From the NCBI GenBank assembly GCA_037974665.1, contig CM075770.1:9374501-9438500 (forward strand): a stretch of 64,000 bases of DNA, read 5' to 3'. Shown here piece by piece: positions 35,796-47,639 of the stretch. Positions within the stretch are counted from its first letter, which is position 1. Each line of letters begins with the position of its first letter. Below the pieces are notes generated by a model that was given only the letters and a program-made list of their open reading frames with translations, was not told where the DNA came from and did no database searches. Position numbers and translations under genes: made by a program. The DNA is from Ehretia macrophylla (taxonomy: Eukaryota > Streptophyta > Magnoliopsida > Boraginales > Ehretiaceae).

Positions 35796-36683
35796 TCAAT
35801 TACTTAGAGTTCGATATGCACACTTGTTTGTTTATGTTTGGATACGTTTATTTGTTGCTTTTGGAGAGATGTGACAACATGTAGGGAATTTAATGAGTAT
35901 ACAAATTCGCCAACAAAATCGATTTGATATTCGTTTAAAGTTCATCTTTATAAAATATAATTACTGATAATTCGATAGGTTCTTATATTAGACGTTATAA
36001 TAAAACAAATTCAAAACATGATTATTAATTTATACAAGTGTATGTACATATATATGTGTGTGTGTGTGTACGTTTATTCACACATAATACATATACAATA
36101 TAACACTTAAAATTGAACAAAAACAAAATATATTTTTTTATATTAGCCTAATCAATTAATACCTAAAATTATACTTCTAAGCCTATACTCATCTTATTGT
36201 GTATGCATTTGAATCATTTTATTTTTTGGGCTTTTTTGACACTTAAAACTTAATTTTGTTTACACTTGTTTAAGTTGATTTTCTATGTAAACAAATTATT
36301 ATTTTTTTTTTCAAAGTAAACGATCACAAACACAAGTCAAGTTCCCGCAATTTTTCATATCTAAGTGATTACAATTATAATTAGTGATTTTCAAACTTGT
36401 TAAATTTCAGTTACAATTTTGGTTATAAACTATGTTAACCGATTATGATTACGGATGCGATTATTGTATTTTTTACGGTTAACCGATTCGTTGTCATCCA
36501 AATATAATCTTAATTAAAGATGAACTTTAATAGCAGGTGATACTTATGGCACTTCACTTCTGTCTTTAACAATCAAGAAAATTGTCTAAATTCAAATCAT
36601 GGTAATCAAGGATTCATGAATTCACAACCTTATGGAACTATATTACCTGTATTCTAGAAAGAATAAATTTTCAAGTTAGTGCT
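35796..36683. other. AT-rich flank before the Tat element
   Basis: I see no gene or clear element. A short (TG)n stretch occurs near 36056-36069. Confidence 0.5.
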
Positions 36684-37154
36684 TGACGAGGGGTTCCCGA
36701 GCTGATCCAAGTGAGCCAACCACTCCGAGCTGAGACAGGCTAATCCGCGCCCCATTAACAGAGCGTTCAGCCCAGTGCCCAACCTAGATGACTGACCCAA
36801 CCCCATTAACCCCGACCTCAGTTCCAGCTGTTCCGATGGGACATAAAACACTGATGGGACATAAAGCTGCATCGCATTAAATGCTGTCAGACCCGAACTT
36901 AGTATAAATAGAGCTCCACCCTCTTCATTTAAGGGGATCTCGCAATTAAATGCTCTCAGCTACTTTACCAGCTCGGACATACTAATCATTCGCACGCTTG
37001 AGGGGAAAATCCGGGTCATCACCCCGCCTTTTCCTTACTTTTCTTGTGCAGGTCCGATAGCCGACCAAGAAAGTACAGCTCGGAGGCCGACCTGAGAAGT
37101 CTAGCTCGGCTAAAGCAGCTCCCAAATTCAACTGTGAGATTTTCAACCTTGACA
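36684..37154 (+). repeat. 5' LTR of the Tat element
   Basis: It starts TGACGAGGGGTTCCCGAGCT and ends TTCAACCTTGACA. A TATAAATA box is at 36903-36910, so transcription would start near 36935 and R/U5 follows. It matches 46000-46469. Confidence 0.95.
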
Positions 37155-37155
37155 G

Positions 37156-37174
37156 TTTGGCACCGTCTGTGGGA
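37156..37174 (+). other. Primer-binding site of the Tat element
   Basis: TTTGGCACCGTCTGTGGGA directly follows the 5' LTR. Sequences of the type TTGGCGCCGTCTGTGGGA are usual at this place in Tat-type elements; a C-rather-than-CG change (GGCACC for GGCGCC) is visible. I do not assign the primer tRNA. Confidence 0.7.
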
Positions 37175-37248
37175 AATCGACGAGTTCTTTCATAACTCTC
37201 TTCGCCACTCATTGAGAAACCATCATAGTACAAACTAGAAGTCATAAC

Positions 37249-40200
37249 ATGCCGGTAGAGGATTCGCCCAACCTGGAAGGGGACCTCGAAACCGCACAGA
37301 CGCCCAGCCAAAACCTAACCCAAGCCGGCGTTGGAACGAGCCAACGTATACACTTAGCCACTCAAACCAACCCCGCAGCGGAGGGAGACCCCAACTCCAG
37401 CCTGTCACCGGAGATAAGGATGATGCTGAGGATGTTCGAAGAACTTAAGGAGCAGGTAGCCCGGCTGGATGAGGGCCCCCTGGCACCGCAAGAGGCTGTG
37501 CCGCGGCCATCGCGCCCCCAGTTCCATATCCCGGAGTCTAGGCGAAAACGGACGCAGGAAGAGGAGGGCTTCTTAGAGCCGACACCAAGATCCGACGTGG
37601 CGAGAGGTAAAAGGGCGGCTCAAGCCGACCCCGAGCAGGCAAAGACCGCAGCTGCCATAGCTAAGGTCATCAACCAACTCGGTGTAAGCCCACTCTCTCC
37701 TGAGGTACTGGCCACGCCCCTGCCCACCGGCAACCGAATGCCCAACCTGGCCGTTTACAACGGAGATGGAGACCTAGCCAGCTACCTGCTCAATTTTGAT
37801 CACCACATAACTCTGCACGACATGCCCGATCTCATGAAGGCGAAGACATTCCCAACCACCCTGGTTGGCAATGCCTTGGACTGGTTCCAAAAACTTCGTC
37901 CTGGATCAATTGCAAGCTTCCACCAACTGGCAGAGGCTTTCCTATCCCGCTTCGCAGGAAGTCGCCGCGCCACCCGCCATACTTCTACATTGCTGTTGGT
38001 GAAGCAACATAGAGGGGAAACTTTGAGGGCTTACATGGCTAGATTCAATGAAGAGTCCCTCCGAATTCCCAACTTGGAGGACTCCATGGCTCTGATGGCT
38101 TACCAGAGCTGGCTCAGGTCGGGCCCCCTCACATCTTCCTTGGCAATCGACCCCGTGGATACTGTGTCCGAGCTGATGGTGCGAGCAGAAGGGTACATAC
38201 ACTCGGAGGAGATCCATCAGGCAAAAAGGGACGATGACAAGGAGAAGGAGGCTGGGAAGAAATGAGAGGCCTCCCGATCCCAACCTGGGGCCAAAGCCCA
38301 GAACGACCGAGGCAAGCAGCCTCAGCAACCGAGGCCGAACCCCCGGTTCACTATGTTTACTCCCCTTAACACCTCAAGGGAGCAGATCCTAATAGAGATC
38401 CAGCACCAGAACCACTTGCCTCCAGCTCCGAGAATGAAAGGCCGACCCGGGAAGCGCAATAGGACCAAATATTACCGCTACCACATGGACTACGGCCATA
38501 CCACCGAGGAATGTAAAGACTTGAAACAGGAGATCGAGGCACTAATAGCCCGAGGCCACCTGCGGAGGTATATAGATCCGCAGCCAACCCGAAATCCAGA
38601 CCAAAGGGATAGGGAGAGGAGTCCGCCTAGGCGCCAGGCTGGGGGTGAACGCTTGGCCATGATTGAAACCATTGCGGGAGGATTGGCGTTAGGAGGCGAG
38701 ACCTCAGCAGGCAGAAAGGGTTATGTTCGTGCAGGGAGAGAGTATGGACCAGTGAGGGGACCGGCCCCGGAGATGCAGGAGCTCACCTTCTCTTCAGAAG
38801 ACTTGGAGGGGGTGATATTGCCTCACGACAACCCCCTGGTGATCAGCGCTGAAATAGCCAACTTCACCGTCAAAAGGCTAATGGTGGACACCGGGAGCTC
38901 GGTAGAAGTCTTATTCCTAAACGCTTTTGAGCAGATGGGGTTGGACAAGAGCCGACTTAGGCCGTTGAGGGGTACTTTAGCAGGTTTTACAGGGCAGTCC
39001 CACCGAGCTGAGGGAGTCATCAACCTCCCACTGAAGCTAGAGGATGGGGGTAAGTGGGCGTCGATGCAGGCCAACTTCATTATAATGGATTGTAATTCAA
39101 CTTACAACGAGATCTTGGGACGGGTGGCCCTTAATCACTTCAGGGCCGTCCCCTCAACATACCACCAGGCCTTGAAGTTCCCGACCCCGGCTGGGGTAGC
39201 CACCATTCGCGGAGTCCAGCTCTCAGCGCTGGAATGCTATGAAAACTCACTCCGGCCCAAATATCAAATCGGCTGGGGACCAGATCTGCCCGAAGAAAAG
39301 AGAGATGCTAAGAGAGGAAGCCCGGCTGAGGACCTTCAGGAGGTGGAACTCTCCGATGAAACTAAGAGAGCCAAGATCGGGAGTGAACTATCTGCCAATC
39401 TCAAGAAAGGTATAAGCCAATTCCTTTTAAAGAATGAGCATGTATTTGCCTGGTCTGCCTCTGACATGACAGGAATTGACCCGAATGTGATTGAGCATCA
39501 CCTGAATGCCGACCCGAATCACTATCTGGTGAAACAAAAGCAACGGCACTTTCATTATGATAAGCAACAAATCATAGCGGAAGTGGTGGATAAGTTGGTG
39601 GACGCCGGCCACATAAAGGAAATACAGTACCCAACCTGGCTATCCAATGTGGTGCTGGTGACTAAATCCTCGGGTGGATGGAGACTGTGTATTGATTTCA
39701 CCGACCTCAACAAAGCTTGCCCCAAGGATTGCTTCCCCCTATCACGGATTGACCAAATGGTGGACGCTACCTCCGGTTTCGAGCTGCTTACCTTCATGGA
39801 CGCCTTCAAAGGTTATAATCAAATTAAGATGGCTCCCGAGGACAAGGAAAATACCGCCTTCACCACCGATAAAGGACTCTACTACTATGAGGTCATGCCC
39901 TTTGGCCTCAAGAATGCTGGAGCCACATACACTCGGATGGTGAACAAGGTCTTCAAAAATCAGATTGGCCGGAATATGGAAATCTATGTAGATGACATGT
40001 TGGTCAAGAGCAGGAGGGCGGAAGACCATGTAGCCGACCTGGCTGAGGCCTTCGCCGTAATGGAGCACTTTGGGATAAAACTGAACCCGGAAAAGTGCGC
40101 ATTCGGCGTCAAGGCAGGCAAGTTCCTGGGCTTCATGGTCACAGCCCGCGGAATAGAAGCCAACCCGGAGAAAGTCCAGGCGATACTAAACCTGGCGCCC

Positions 40201-42514
40201 CCGACCTGCGTGAAGGACGTCCAAGTGTTAGAAGGCAAAGTCGCAGCACTAAGCAAATTCATGTCCAGGTCGGCCGACAAGTGCGCTCCCCTATTCAAAA
40301 TATTGAGGAACCCTAAGAACTTTGAATGGACTGAGGAATGCCAAAACGCCTTTCAAGAGCTGAAAAGGTATCTAGCCTCGCCACCTCTGTTATCCCGACC
40401 TGAGGTGGGGGAGGAGCTAGTAATATACTTGGCATGCTCGGGAACAGCAATGGCGGCGGCACTAGTCCGAGAAGAAGGAAAGGAACAGAAGCCGGTCTAC
40501 TATGTTAGTAAAACCTTACAGGGAGCCAAGGCGAGATACTCCTCCTTGGAAAAACTCGCCCTCGCGCTCATCACGGCAGCTAGAAAGTTGAAGCCATACT
40601 TCGATGCTCATCCGATTAAGGTCATGACTAATGCTCCGCTCAAGTCCATCATGCACAAGCCAGAGGCGTCGGGCAGGCTACTGAAATGAGCAGTTGAGCT
40701 GAGTCAAATCGACATCACCTACCAGCTCAGGACAGCCATCAAAGCCCAAGTCATTGCTGACTTTGTTGTAGAATGCACTGGCCGAGCAGAGCATGACCCG
40801 GAGGACGTGTGGAAGGTCCATGTGGATGGGGCCTCAGGGAAGTCTGGAAGTGGAGCTGGGGTGGTCATCCTCGACCCAAACCGGCATGAGCACCAGTACT
40901 CCCTCAAGTTCACCTTCCCGACGTCCAACAATGAAGCAGAGTACGAAGCGGTGATTGCAGGGCTAAAAATTGCAGCTCAGCTCGGGGCACTGACAATCGA
41001 CTTAAACACCGACTCTCAGTTGGTCTCTAGTCAGATATCGGGGGAGTTCGAAGCCAAGGACAGTGCTATGCTAGCCTACCTCAACAGAGTCAAGGATTTG
41101 ACCTCAGCACTCAGAAGGTTCACGATACAGCAGATTCCCAGGGAAGAGAATATAAAGGCTGATGCCCTATCTAGGCTGGCCTTGGGCGAAAGCCGACCTG
41201 CCCTTGTTCACGTGGAAGAAGTATCTGAACCTAGTATCCAGTTGGAAGTACAGGCGGTAGCCGAGCTCAATTTAAGTCCAGATTGGACCAAACCAATCAT
41301 GGACTACTTGGAAGAGGGTATGACACCAGTGGATGAAAAAGCTGCTCGAAAACTCATGAGGCAGGCCTCAAGGTTTGTCATAATCGCTGGGCAACTCTAC
41401 AAAAGAGCCTACACCTGGCCTCTTTTGAAATGTGTTGGACCCGAAGAAGGAAACTATGTACTCGGGAGATTCATGAAGGGGTGTGTGGAAACCACTTGGG
41501 GGGTAAAGCTCTGGCTCGGAAGGCATTAAGGCAAGGCTATTTCTGGCCAACCTTAGAACAAGATGCCAAAGAATATGTAAAAAAGTGCGACACCTGCCAG
41601 AGGTTCGCCAACGTGCAACGGAAGCCTGCTGTGGACCTCACAGTGATGATAAGCCCTTGGCCATTCTATCAGTGGGGTCTAGACATCATCGGCCCCTTGC
41701 CGACCAGTGTCGGCCAAAAGAAGCACACCTCCGTGGCCGTAGACTACTTTACTAAATGGCCCGACGCTGAAGGTGTTGCCAGAATAACAGAAAAGGCAGC
41801 TTGGGATTTCGTATGAAAAAACATCATTTGCCGATTTGGGGTGCCAAAGGTCATCATCACTGACCACGGCAAGCAATTCGACAGTGCATACTTTCGAGGC
41901 AAATGTGCCGAGATTGGGATCGACCTCAGATTCTCGTCCGTTGCTCACCCTCAAAGTAATGGCCAAGTTGAAAGGACTAACCAAATCATTTTGCAGGGTC
42001 TGAAAACCAAGCTGGATGAAGCAGAGGGCCAATGGACATCAATTCTCCTAGAAGTGATGTGGGCTCAGCGGACCAACACCAGCTCGACGACGGGAGAATC
42101 GCCCTTCGAACTGACCTTCGGCACTCAAGCAGTGCTGCCAGTGGAGATCGGGTCTCCGACCAGTAGAACCCTCCACCATGACCCAGAAATAAACGGAGCA
42201 CGAATCCGTGAAGAGCTCGACCTCGCCGAAGAGCTCCGAGCTAAAGCTCAAATCAGAATGCTGGCCAGCAAAGCTGCAATGAAAAGAGCCTTTTCCAAAC
42301 AAGTCAAGCCTAAGCCTATTAAGGTCGGCGACCTCGTACTCAGGAAGGCCATCTTTTTGTCGCGCTCCACTAACAAGCTTTCCCCGACATGGGAAGGACC
42401 CTACGAAGTCATGAAAGAAGTTCGACCCGGGACCTTCTACCTTCGAGACAAGAACGGAAAACTGTTAAAAAAAATGCATGGCATTCAGAACATTTGAAGC
42501 GGTATTTTGTCTAA
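37249..42514 (+). pseudogene. gag-pol of the Tat element, with three stops and a frameshift
   Basis: The frame opens at 37249 and runs through gag (capsid-type region, codons about 165-310, with the ALDWFQKLRPGSI and FLSRFAG motifs), a damaged zinc knuckle (first Cys replaced by Tyr at KYYRYH, while HTTEEC is kept), protease (VDTGSS at about 38884), reverse transcriptase (YVDDMLVKS at about 39985), RNase H, a second RNase H (VHVDGASGKSGSGAG ... NNEAEYEA ... TDSQLV) and integrase (CDTCQRF zinc part; catalytic D at WGLDIIG, D at ITDHGKQF, E at NGQVERTN). Breaks: TGA at 38263-38265, TGA at 40687-40689, one base missing near 41462, TGA at 41814-41816, and probably another shift near an A-run at about 42467-42474, with the end then at 42514. 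The three parts before 41462 are in one frame, so gag and pol were probably one polyprotein. Confidence 0.9.
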
Positions 42515-42641
42515 AAACGGCCCCGAGCTGAAATATTTTGTAAACGGCCCCGAGCCGGAATACTTTGTAAACGGTCCCGAGCCGTAATATTTTGTAAACG
42601 GCCCCGAGCCAAAGTATTTTGTAAAGGCCCCGGGCCGAAAC
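42511..42641 (+). repeat. 27-bp tandem repeat after pol
   Basis: Four to five imperfect copies of a unit containing TTTTGTAAACGGCCCCGAGC(C) follow the end of the integrase frame. The downstream 400 bases keep scattered CAGCTCGG/CCGAGCT-type words. The array lies between the sense gag-pol and the end of the antisense gene. Confidence 0.9.
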
Positions 42642-43246
42642 ATTACTTGTACGAATTCAATGCAATGCAATTTTGTAAGCTAGAGTGAATGCCCGACCTG
42701 GGGGCAGACTCCGGTACAATGCCCGACTCGGGCCCAAGTACTACAACTACAAAAATTACTCCAACTCGGGTTAACGCAGTGGCCACGCGTAATCACGAAG
42801 TAAACCAGCTCGGACTAAGTTCCAGCTCGGGTAAAATCAATGACAATTTGATTAAATTTGCCAGTTCGGATTATGTTCCAACTCGGCGTATTCCGGCTTT
42901 AGGTCGGCATATCTGTCAACATTAAGTTGACCAATTTTGTAATGGACTGACGAGTTCGATTTGGTAACGATTATAAAGTTGCCCAGATTATTCCGGCTCG
43001 GATTAAGATGGTAGAACGTCTAACCACTTCCAGCTCGGTTCATTAAAACTTAAGTTTGAATGGTCCATTAAGATTGGTCCGACCCCACTTACTTGAGTAA
43101 AAATTTGCGACAATAAACATACGTGTACGAACTCAATTAAAACGCAAATAAAGCCAAAACAAGTATTTCATTAAAACTGAAAGAAAGTTACAAGAGCCCC
43201 GCTCGGGCGAAATTACAACAACCCTACTCGGGAAACACTGCAAAAT

Positions 43247-45587
43247 CTATTTTTGCGCGGCGGCGGAGGTGGTGTCCTCAGCTTCATCCCCAACCTGGTC
43301 CAGGCCCTTCTGGACAAACTCAGTGACCTCCTTGGCCTGGGATATCAGGTCGGACGGAAGCTCGGGGATCTCCCAGAATTCTGACGGCGGAACCTCCAAG
43401 ATCTCGATGTAGTCGTTCTTGGAAACTGGGAAGAAAGTCTTCGCTCTCTCCCGAGCCGCAACTTGACCTCAGAAGTAGAACTCCATTTCCGCGTACTTCG
43501 CCATGGCCCCGCCTTCCGTGGCCAACCAATCCACCGCCGCGTCGCTGGACTTGAAGGCCTCCACTGCCTTCTCCCCCTGGACGCCGACCCGCTCCACCAG
43601 GTCCTTGAGTTTACCCTCTGCCTCCCGCTTCTCTCACTTATAGCGGTCAACGTCCTTTGCCGCGGCTTCGCGTCGGTCCTTCTCCAGGTCCAGCTCCTTC
43701 TTCAGGCGGTCGACCTCCGCCGAATCAGCTTTCTGCCTCTTAGCGGCCTCCTCCCTCACGGTTTCAAACTCGGCTCGGGCATCAACATATCGCTGCTCGA
43801 GCTCGACGCAGTGAGTCTGGGCCTTGATAAGGAAGCTCGGGGCAGAGAGGATGTGGGACTCGGCCTGCTCAACAGAGAATAAAACAATCAGCCGAGCTAA
43901 AAATACAACCTTAACAGAAGATGGTTAATGACTTACAGTAACAATGGCCGTCCTCAAGTCAAGCGAAAGTTGCTCCGCCGGGACCGTCGCCAGCTTGAGG
44001 TCGCGATCTACCTTGGACGCCTCCATAAAGTTTTTATCGGGAGGGCTCACCTCGGTGGCCTTGCCCTTCCCAGAGTGCTCGGGTCGAGGCCGCTTTCTGC
44101 TCTCGGGTCGGGATGAGGAGCGCTCGGGGATCGCTAGGCCCGAACCCGATTTCTTTGGCAAAGGGGACCTCTAAGCCCCTTTTAAAGAGACCTCGGGACC
44201 GACCTCTCGTCCTTGGCCGCTGGGGCACTGCCTTTGACCTTGGCCAGTGCCGCCTAGTCCTGACCGAGCTAACGCATCGCCACTGACCTCACTCTTCCTC
44301 CGCACCTGGGCGTATGCAAGCTTCCTCATGTCCGCCATATCTGCAAAAAGTAGAGCAAAGGAATTTAAAAATGAGTCGAAGACCCAACTAAAAAAGCTAA
44401 GCTATTAAACGGGACGGGAGGTCGGACGCCAATCCTGCAAACTGACCCTCTTCTGAGCTCGACCCCTCATCTCCTTCCGGGTCGGGAATCAGGTGGGGAT
44501 GATCCCTCGAGAGGTCGGGCTCCCGACCAAACAACTTGGAATCCCAGATTCGCTCCCATTTTAGCACGCTGTCAATGTCTATCAGCATCCCGGGCGCAGG
44601 CTTGAGCACTGCAACTTCTCTAAGCTCCTCCTTCGAGAGTTTAAGGTCGTCGTTGGCGGTTTTCCTCAGGCTCGGGAGCCAGTCCAGCCTACATCCAGGA
44701 TTCGCAGACGGCTCCACCCAATAATAGTCATTATGCCAGCCCTTGTTAGAGGAGTGCCACTTGGTGAATATGGAATGGCCGACCCGAGCTGCGAAGTGGA
44801 ACCACCCTGGCTGCTTCGGGTTGGGTTTACACACGAAGAAATGTCTGAACCGGCGCAAGGTCGGCTCCACTCCCTTCTCCAAGCAGAACACGTAGAAGGC
44901 CACCATTATGGCCCAACCATTCGGTGACATCTGACCCGGGCTGAGCTCGAAATAGTTCAGAATTCCAATGACGAAGCCGGGGAGGGGGAGTTGGATGACG
45001 TCGAAGGCCAGATCGTATATGGTGTAGTGGTTGGCTGGGGGGTAACACGCCGATTCTTGCCGACCTAGAACCTTCAGCTTGTGATGCCGGTCAACTGACC
45101 AGTTCCTCAGCATTGCGTTCGCCATCTGCACCGTAGAATGGCACTCAAGCTTGCAGCAGGCAAACAACTGCTCAATCATCTTCCCTTGAATTGAAGAAGC
45201 GCTGGCTGAAGCCGAGCTCCGAGGTCGAACAACACTGACTGGCACAGCCTCAATCGGCTCGGTGGCAGAAACCCTGGCTAAGAACTCTTGTGGTATCTCG
45301 ACACCCTCCAGTCGATTCAGCGGCTCCCTATCCTCCCCGACATCGAATTCTTCCAGGTCGGCCAAAGGATCCTCCTCTGCTTCCTCTTACACCAATCTGA
45401 CCCCAATAACTTGGCAGTCGTCGTCGCTTTCCTCACGATCAGGTTTCCGAGCCGGCCCTGAGGACGAGCTGGTGCTCTCTCCGCCACGAATCCTATTCGA
45501 AGTAGATGCCGAGCTCGGCGGACTTTCATCTCCACCATAGGACCTTACTTCCATTGCTTGAGAATCTTCTGATTCCGACCTCCCCAT
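43247..45587 (-). pseudogene. Spliced antisense gene (aORF) of the Tat element
   Basis: I reconstruct three exons on the minus strand: 44411-45587, 43937-44340 and 43247-43864. The introns have GT-AG ends and the codon phases fit across both junctions (total 733 codons). Exon 1 has an acidic, Ser-rich start (MGRSESEDSQ), then a globular domain of about 250 residues with PLPGFVIGILNYFELSPGQ, GVEPTLRRFRHFFVCK and GWFHFAARVG, typical of the plant 'putative plant transposon protein' aORF family. Exon 2 is basic and Ser/Pro-rich (SRPESRKRPRPEHSGKGK, nuclear-signal-like). Exon 3 is a long charged coiled coil (EEAAKRQKADSAEVDRLKKE). In-frame stops at 45387, 44171, 43634 and 43469 disable it. Function in living elements is unknown. 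Confidence 0.8.
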
Positions 45588-45979
45588 CCTGTCTACAGCA
45601 AATACAAATGTACAGGAATGACTAAAGGGAGTCGGGACGTACCTAATGCTCTTAACTGAGTATGCTGGGTCCGAGCTGAATTATCCCGAGAAGATCTTTT
45701 CCGAGCTAGTTGTGTCCGACCACTCTAGTGTCCGACCTGAATTCCTTGGGAAATTGAAAGCGAAGTGGGGCAAATCTCGGAGAATATGGCCCTATTATAG
45801 GCATCACTGAAAGTCGCCTCGGGGAGCCCAAACGTCGCGTCTCGCCAGAACCGTCAGGTGATGTGGCAGCCATCCGTTGGGCATGCACCGCTGACGTGGC
45901 CATCCCTACTCCATCGGGGTCGGGCACCTACAGCTCGGGATTAACTTCTGTCTAGATCTCACCCTCTCGACCTCGACTT

Positions 45980-45998
45980 GGGGGGGGAGGGGGGGGAA
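45980..45998 (+). other. Polypurine tract of the Tat element
   Basis: Eight G, one A, eight G and two A lie directly before the 3' LTR TGAC. This is the expected place for the plus-strand primer. The tract is unusually G-rich. Confidence 0.85.
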
Positions 45999-45999
45999 T

Positions 46000-46469
46000 T
46001 GACAAGGGGTTCCCGAGCTGATCCAAGTGAGCCGACCACTCCGAGCTGAGACGGGCTAATCCGCGCCCCATTAACAGCGCGTTCAGCCCAGTGCCCAACC
46101 TAGATGACTGACCCGACCCCATTAACCCAGACCTCAGTTCCAACTGTTCCGATGGGACATAAAGCACTGATGGGACATAAAGCTGCATCGCATTAAATGC
46201 TGTCAGACGCGAACTTAGTATAAATAGAGCTCCACCCTCTTCATTTAAGGGGATCTCGCAATTAAATGCTCTCAGCTACTTTACCAGCTCGGATATACTA
46301 ATCATTCGCACGTTTGAGGGAAAAATCCGGGTCATCACCCCGCCTTTTCCTTACTTTCCTTGTGCAGGTCCGATAGCCGACCAAGAAAGTACAGCTCGGA
46401 GGCCGACCTGAGAAGTCCAGCTCGGCTAAAGCAGCTCCAAATTCAACTGTGAGATTTTTAACCTCGACA
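46000..46469 (+). repeat. 3' LTR of the Tat element
   Basis: It begins TGACAAGGGGTTCCCGAGCT and ends TTAACCTCGACA, with TATAAATA at 46219-46226. Most of the differences from the 5' copy are transitions, as expected for decay of methylated cytosines. Confidence 0.95.
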
Positions 46470-47356
46470 GTGCTGATCTAGTTTTTTTTTTTTTTTATAT
46501 TGGAAATTAATGCACAATTTGACAACCATAAAACTAATATATTGTTTCAGTAGAGGATAATTAATTTATCATACTTAAAATACAAATAAAACACGCACAC
46601 ATTTTAAAAACTTTTGGGTCAATGAAGATTGTAGTTTATACTGACCTTATATCGAATTTGCCCCTATTTTTTTTTCTTTTTTTCCTGAGTGAGTATTTAA
46701 ATTTTGCCCGACTATCTCATGAGACCCTAAAATATTTAACATCCTAATAAACCTCCCATGGTAACCTCAGGGGAACATACTCCTAAAGACCCCTGTTAGG
46801 AATTGTAGTATTATATTTCTGGCTAAACAAGACAATCCTTAGTGCCAAACTGTAATGAATGGATTAGTGTTGATGAAAGCATAAGTAGATAGGAGAAAGT
46901 AAGGTACGAAGCAATGGAAATTCAATAGCTGTCAAGTTTGATATTTTTTGCAATGGCTGCACCTAAACTAATTAGAAGGGACCTATACAACATCAATTAT
47001 CTTAAACACTTGTGAAGCATGTACACAAGATACAAAATGGTAGTAGGGAATAGGGTTTGATGGATGATTCTTTTATCTTTTTGATGTACGAATGTGGGCA
47101 TGCAACCGTGTCAAGATGTCCGTGTGAGCCATGCGGGGAGACTGGTGGCGACATGTGCCGTGTGGGGAGACTGGTGGCTCCGGTAGGAGGAGGAGGAGGC
47201 CGAGTTGAAACTGAAAAATAAAAAGAAAATAACTTTAAAATGATAGTTATTTTAAACGACTGTCTATGTGTTTAATTTGGGTAAATAGGCTCGTATATGG
47301 TAAATGACCAAAGATATCATAGTGAAATGATGCAACGATTAGTGCAAAACAAATGT

Positions 47357-47639
47357 GAGTAAAATGCACTATATACCCTTGTATTTTTAAAAAGTTGCGT
47401 TATAAACCCTGTATTATAAAAAGTAGCACCACAAACCCTGTGTTTTTGAAAACGTTACAAATAAAACCCTGCCGTCAATTTTTTCGTTATTTTTGGTATT
47501 AAAAATAACGAAAAAACTGACAGTAGAGTTTTATTTGTAACGTTTTTAAAAATACAGAGTTTGTGGCGCTACTTTTTAAAACACATGATTTATGACACAA
47601 TATTTTAAAAACACAAGGAGTATATGGTGCATTTTACTC
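47357..47639. mobile_element. Foldback element with 10-bp target duplication
   Basis: The 283-bp element starts GAGTAAAATGCACTATATAC and ends with the inverse (GTATATGGTGCATTTTACTC). The arms of about 138 bp pair along their full length around GTTATTTTTGGTATTAAAAATAAC in the centre. AAACAAATGT lies directly outside both ends (47347-47356 and 47640-47649). The long terminal inverted repeats with a 10-bp duplication point to a non-autonomous Mutator-like element. The arms differ from the GGGAAAATTTCAC family. Confidence 0.9.

Larger units (their letters stand above)
36684..46469 (+). mobile_element. Tat-lineage Ty3/gypsy LTR retrotransposon with antisense gene
   Basis: Length 9786 bp, flanked by GTGCT at 36679-36683 and 46470-46474 (5-bp target duplication). 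LTRs are 471 and 470 bp with TG...CA ends and differ by about 16 substitutions and one indel (about 3.4%, roughly 1.3 million years at a commonly used plant rate of 1.3e-8 per site per year; estimate only). Order: 5' LTR, primer site, gag, protease, reverse transcriptase, RNase H, a second archaeal-type RNase H, integrase, a spacer with tandem repeats, a spliced antisense gene, G-rich polypurine tract, 3' LTR. The second RNase H and an extra gene after pol mark the Tat lineage (family knowledge). Its composition is much richer in G+C than its surroundings. Stops and a frameshift make it non-autonomous now. Confidence 0.95.

Noticed and set aside
36982-37311. Minus-strand frame across the 5' LTR
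   Set aside because: Shadow of the LTR and primer site; spans a non-coding boundary.
43463-43882. 139-codon plus-strand frame
   Set aside because: It is the reverse of the antisense-gene coiled-coil exon; the minus strand gives the coherent spliced frame.
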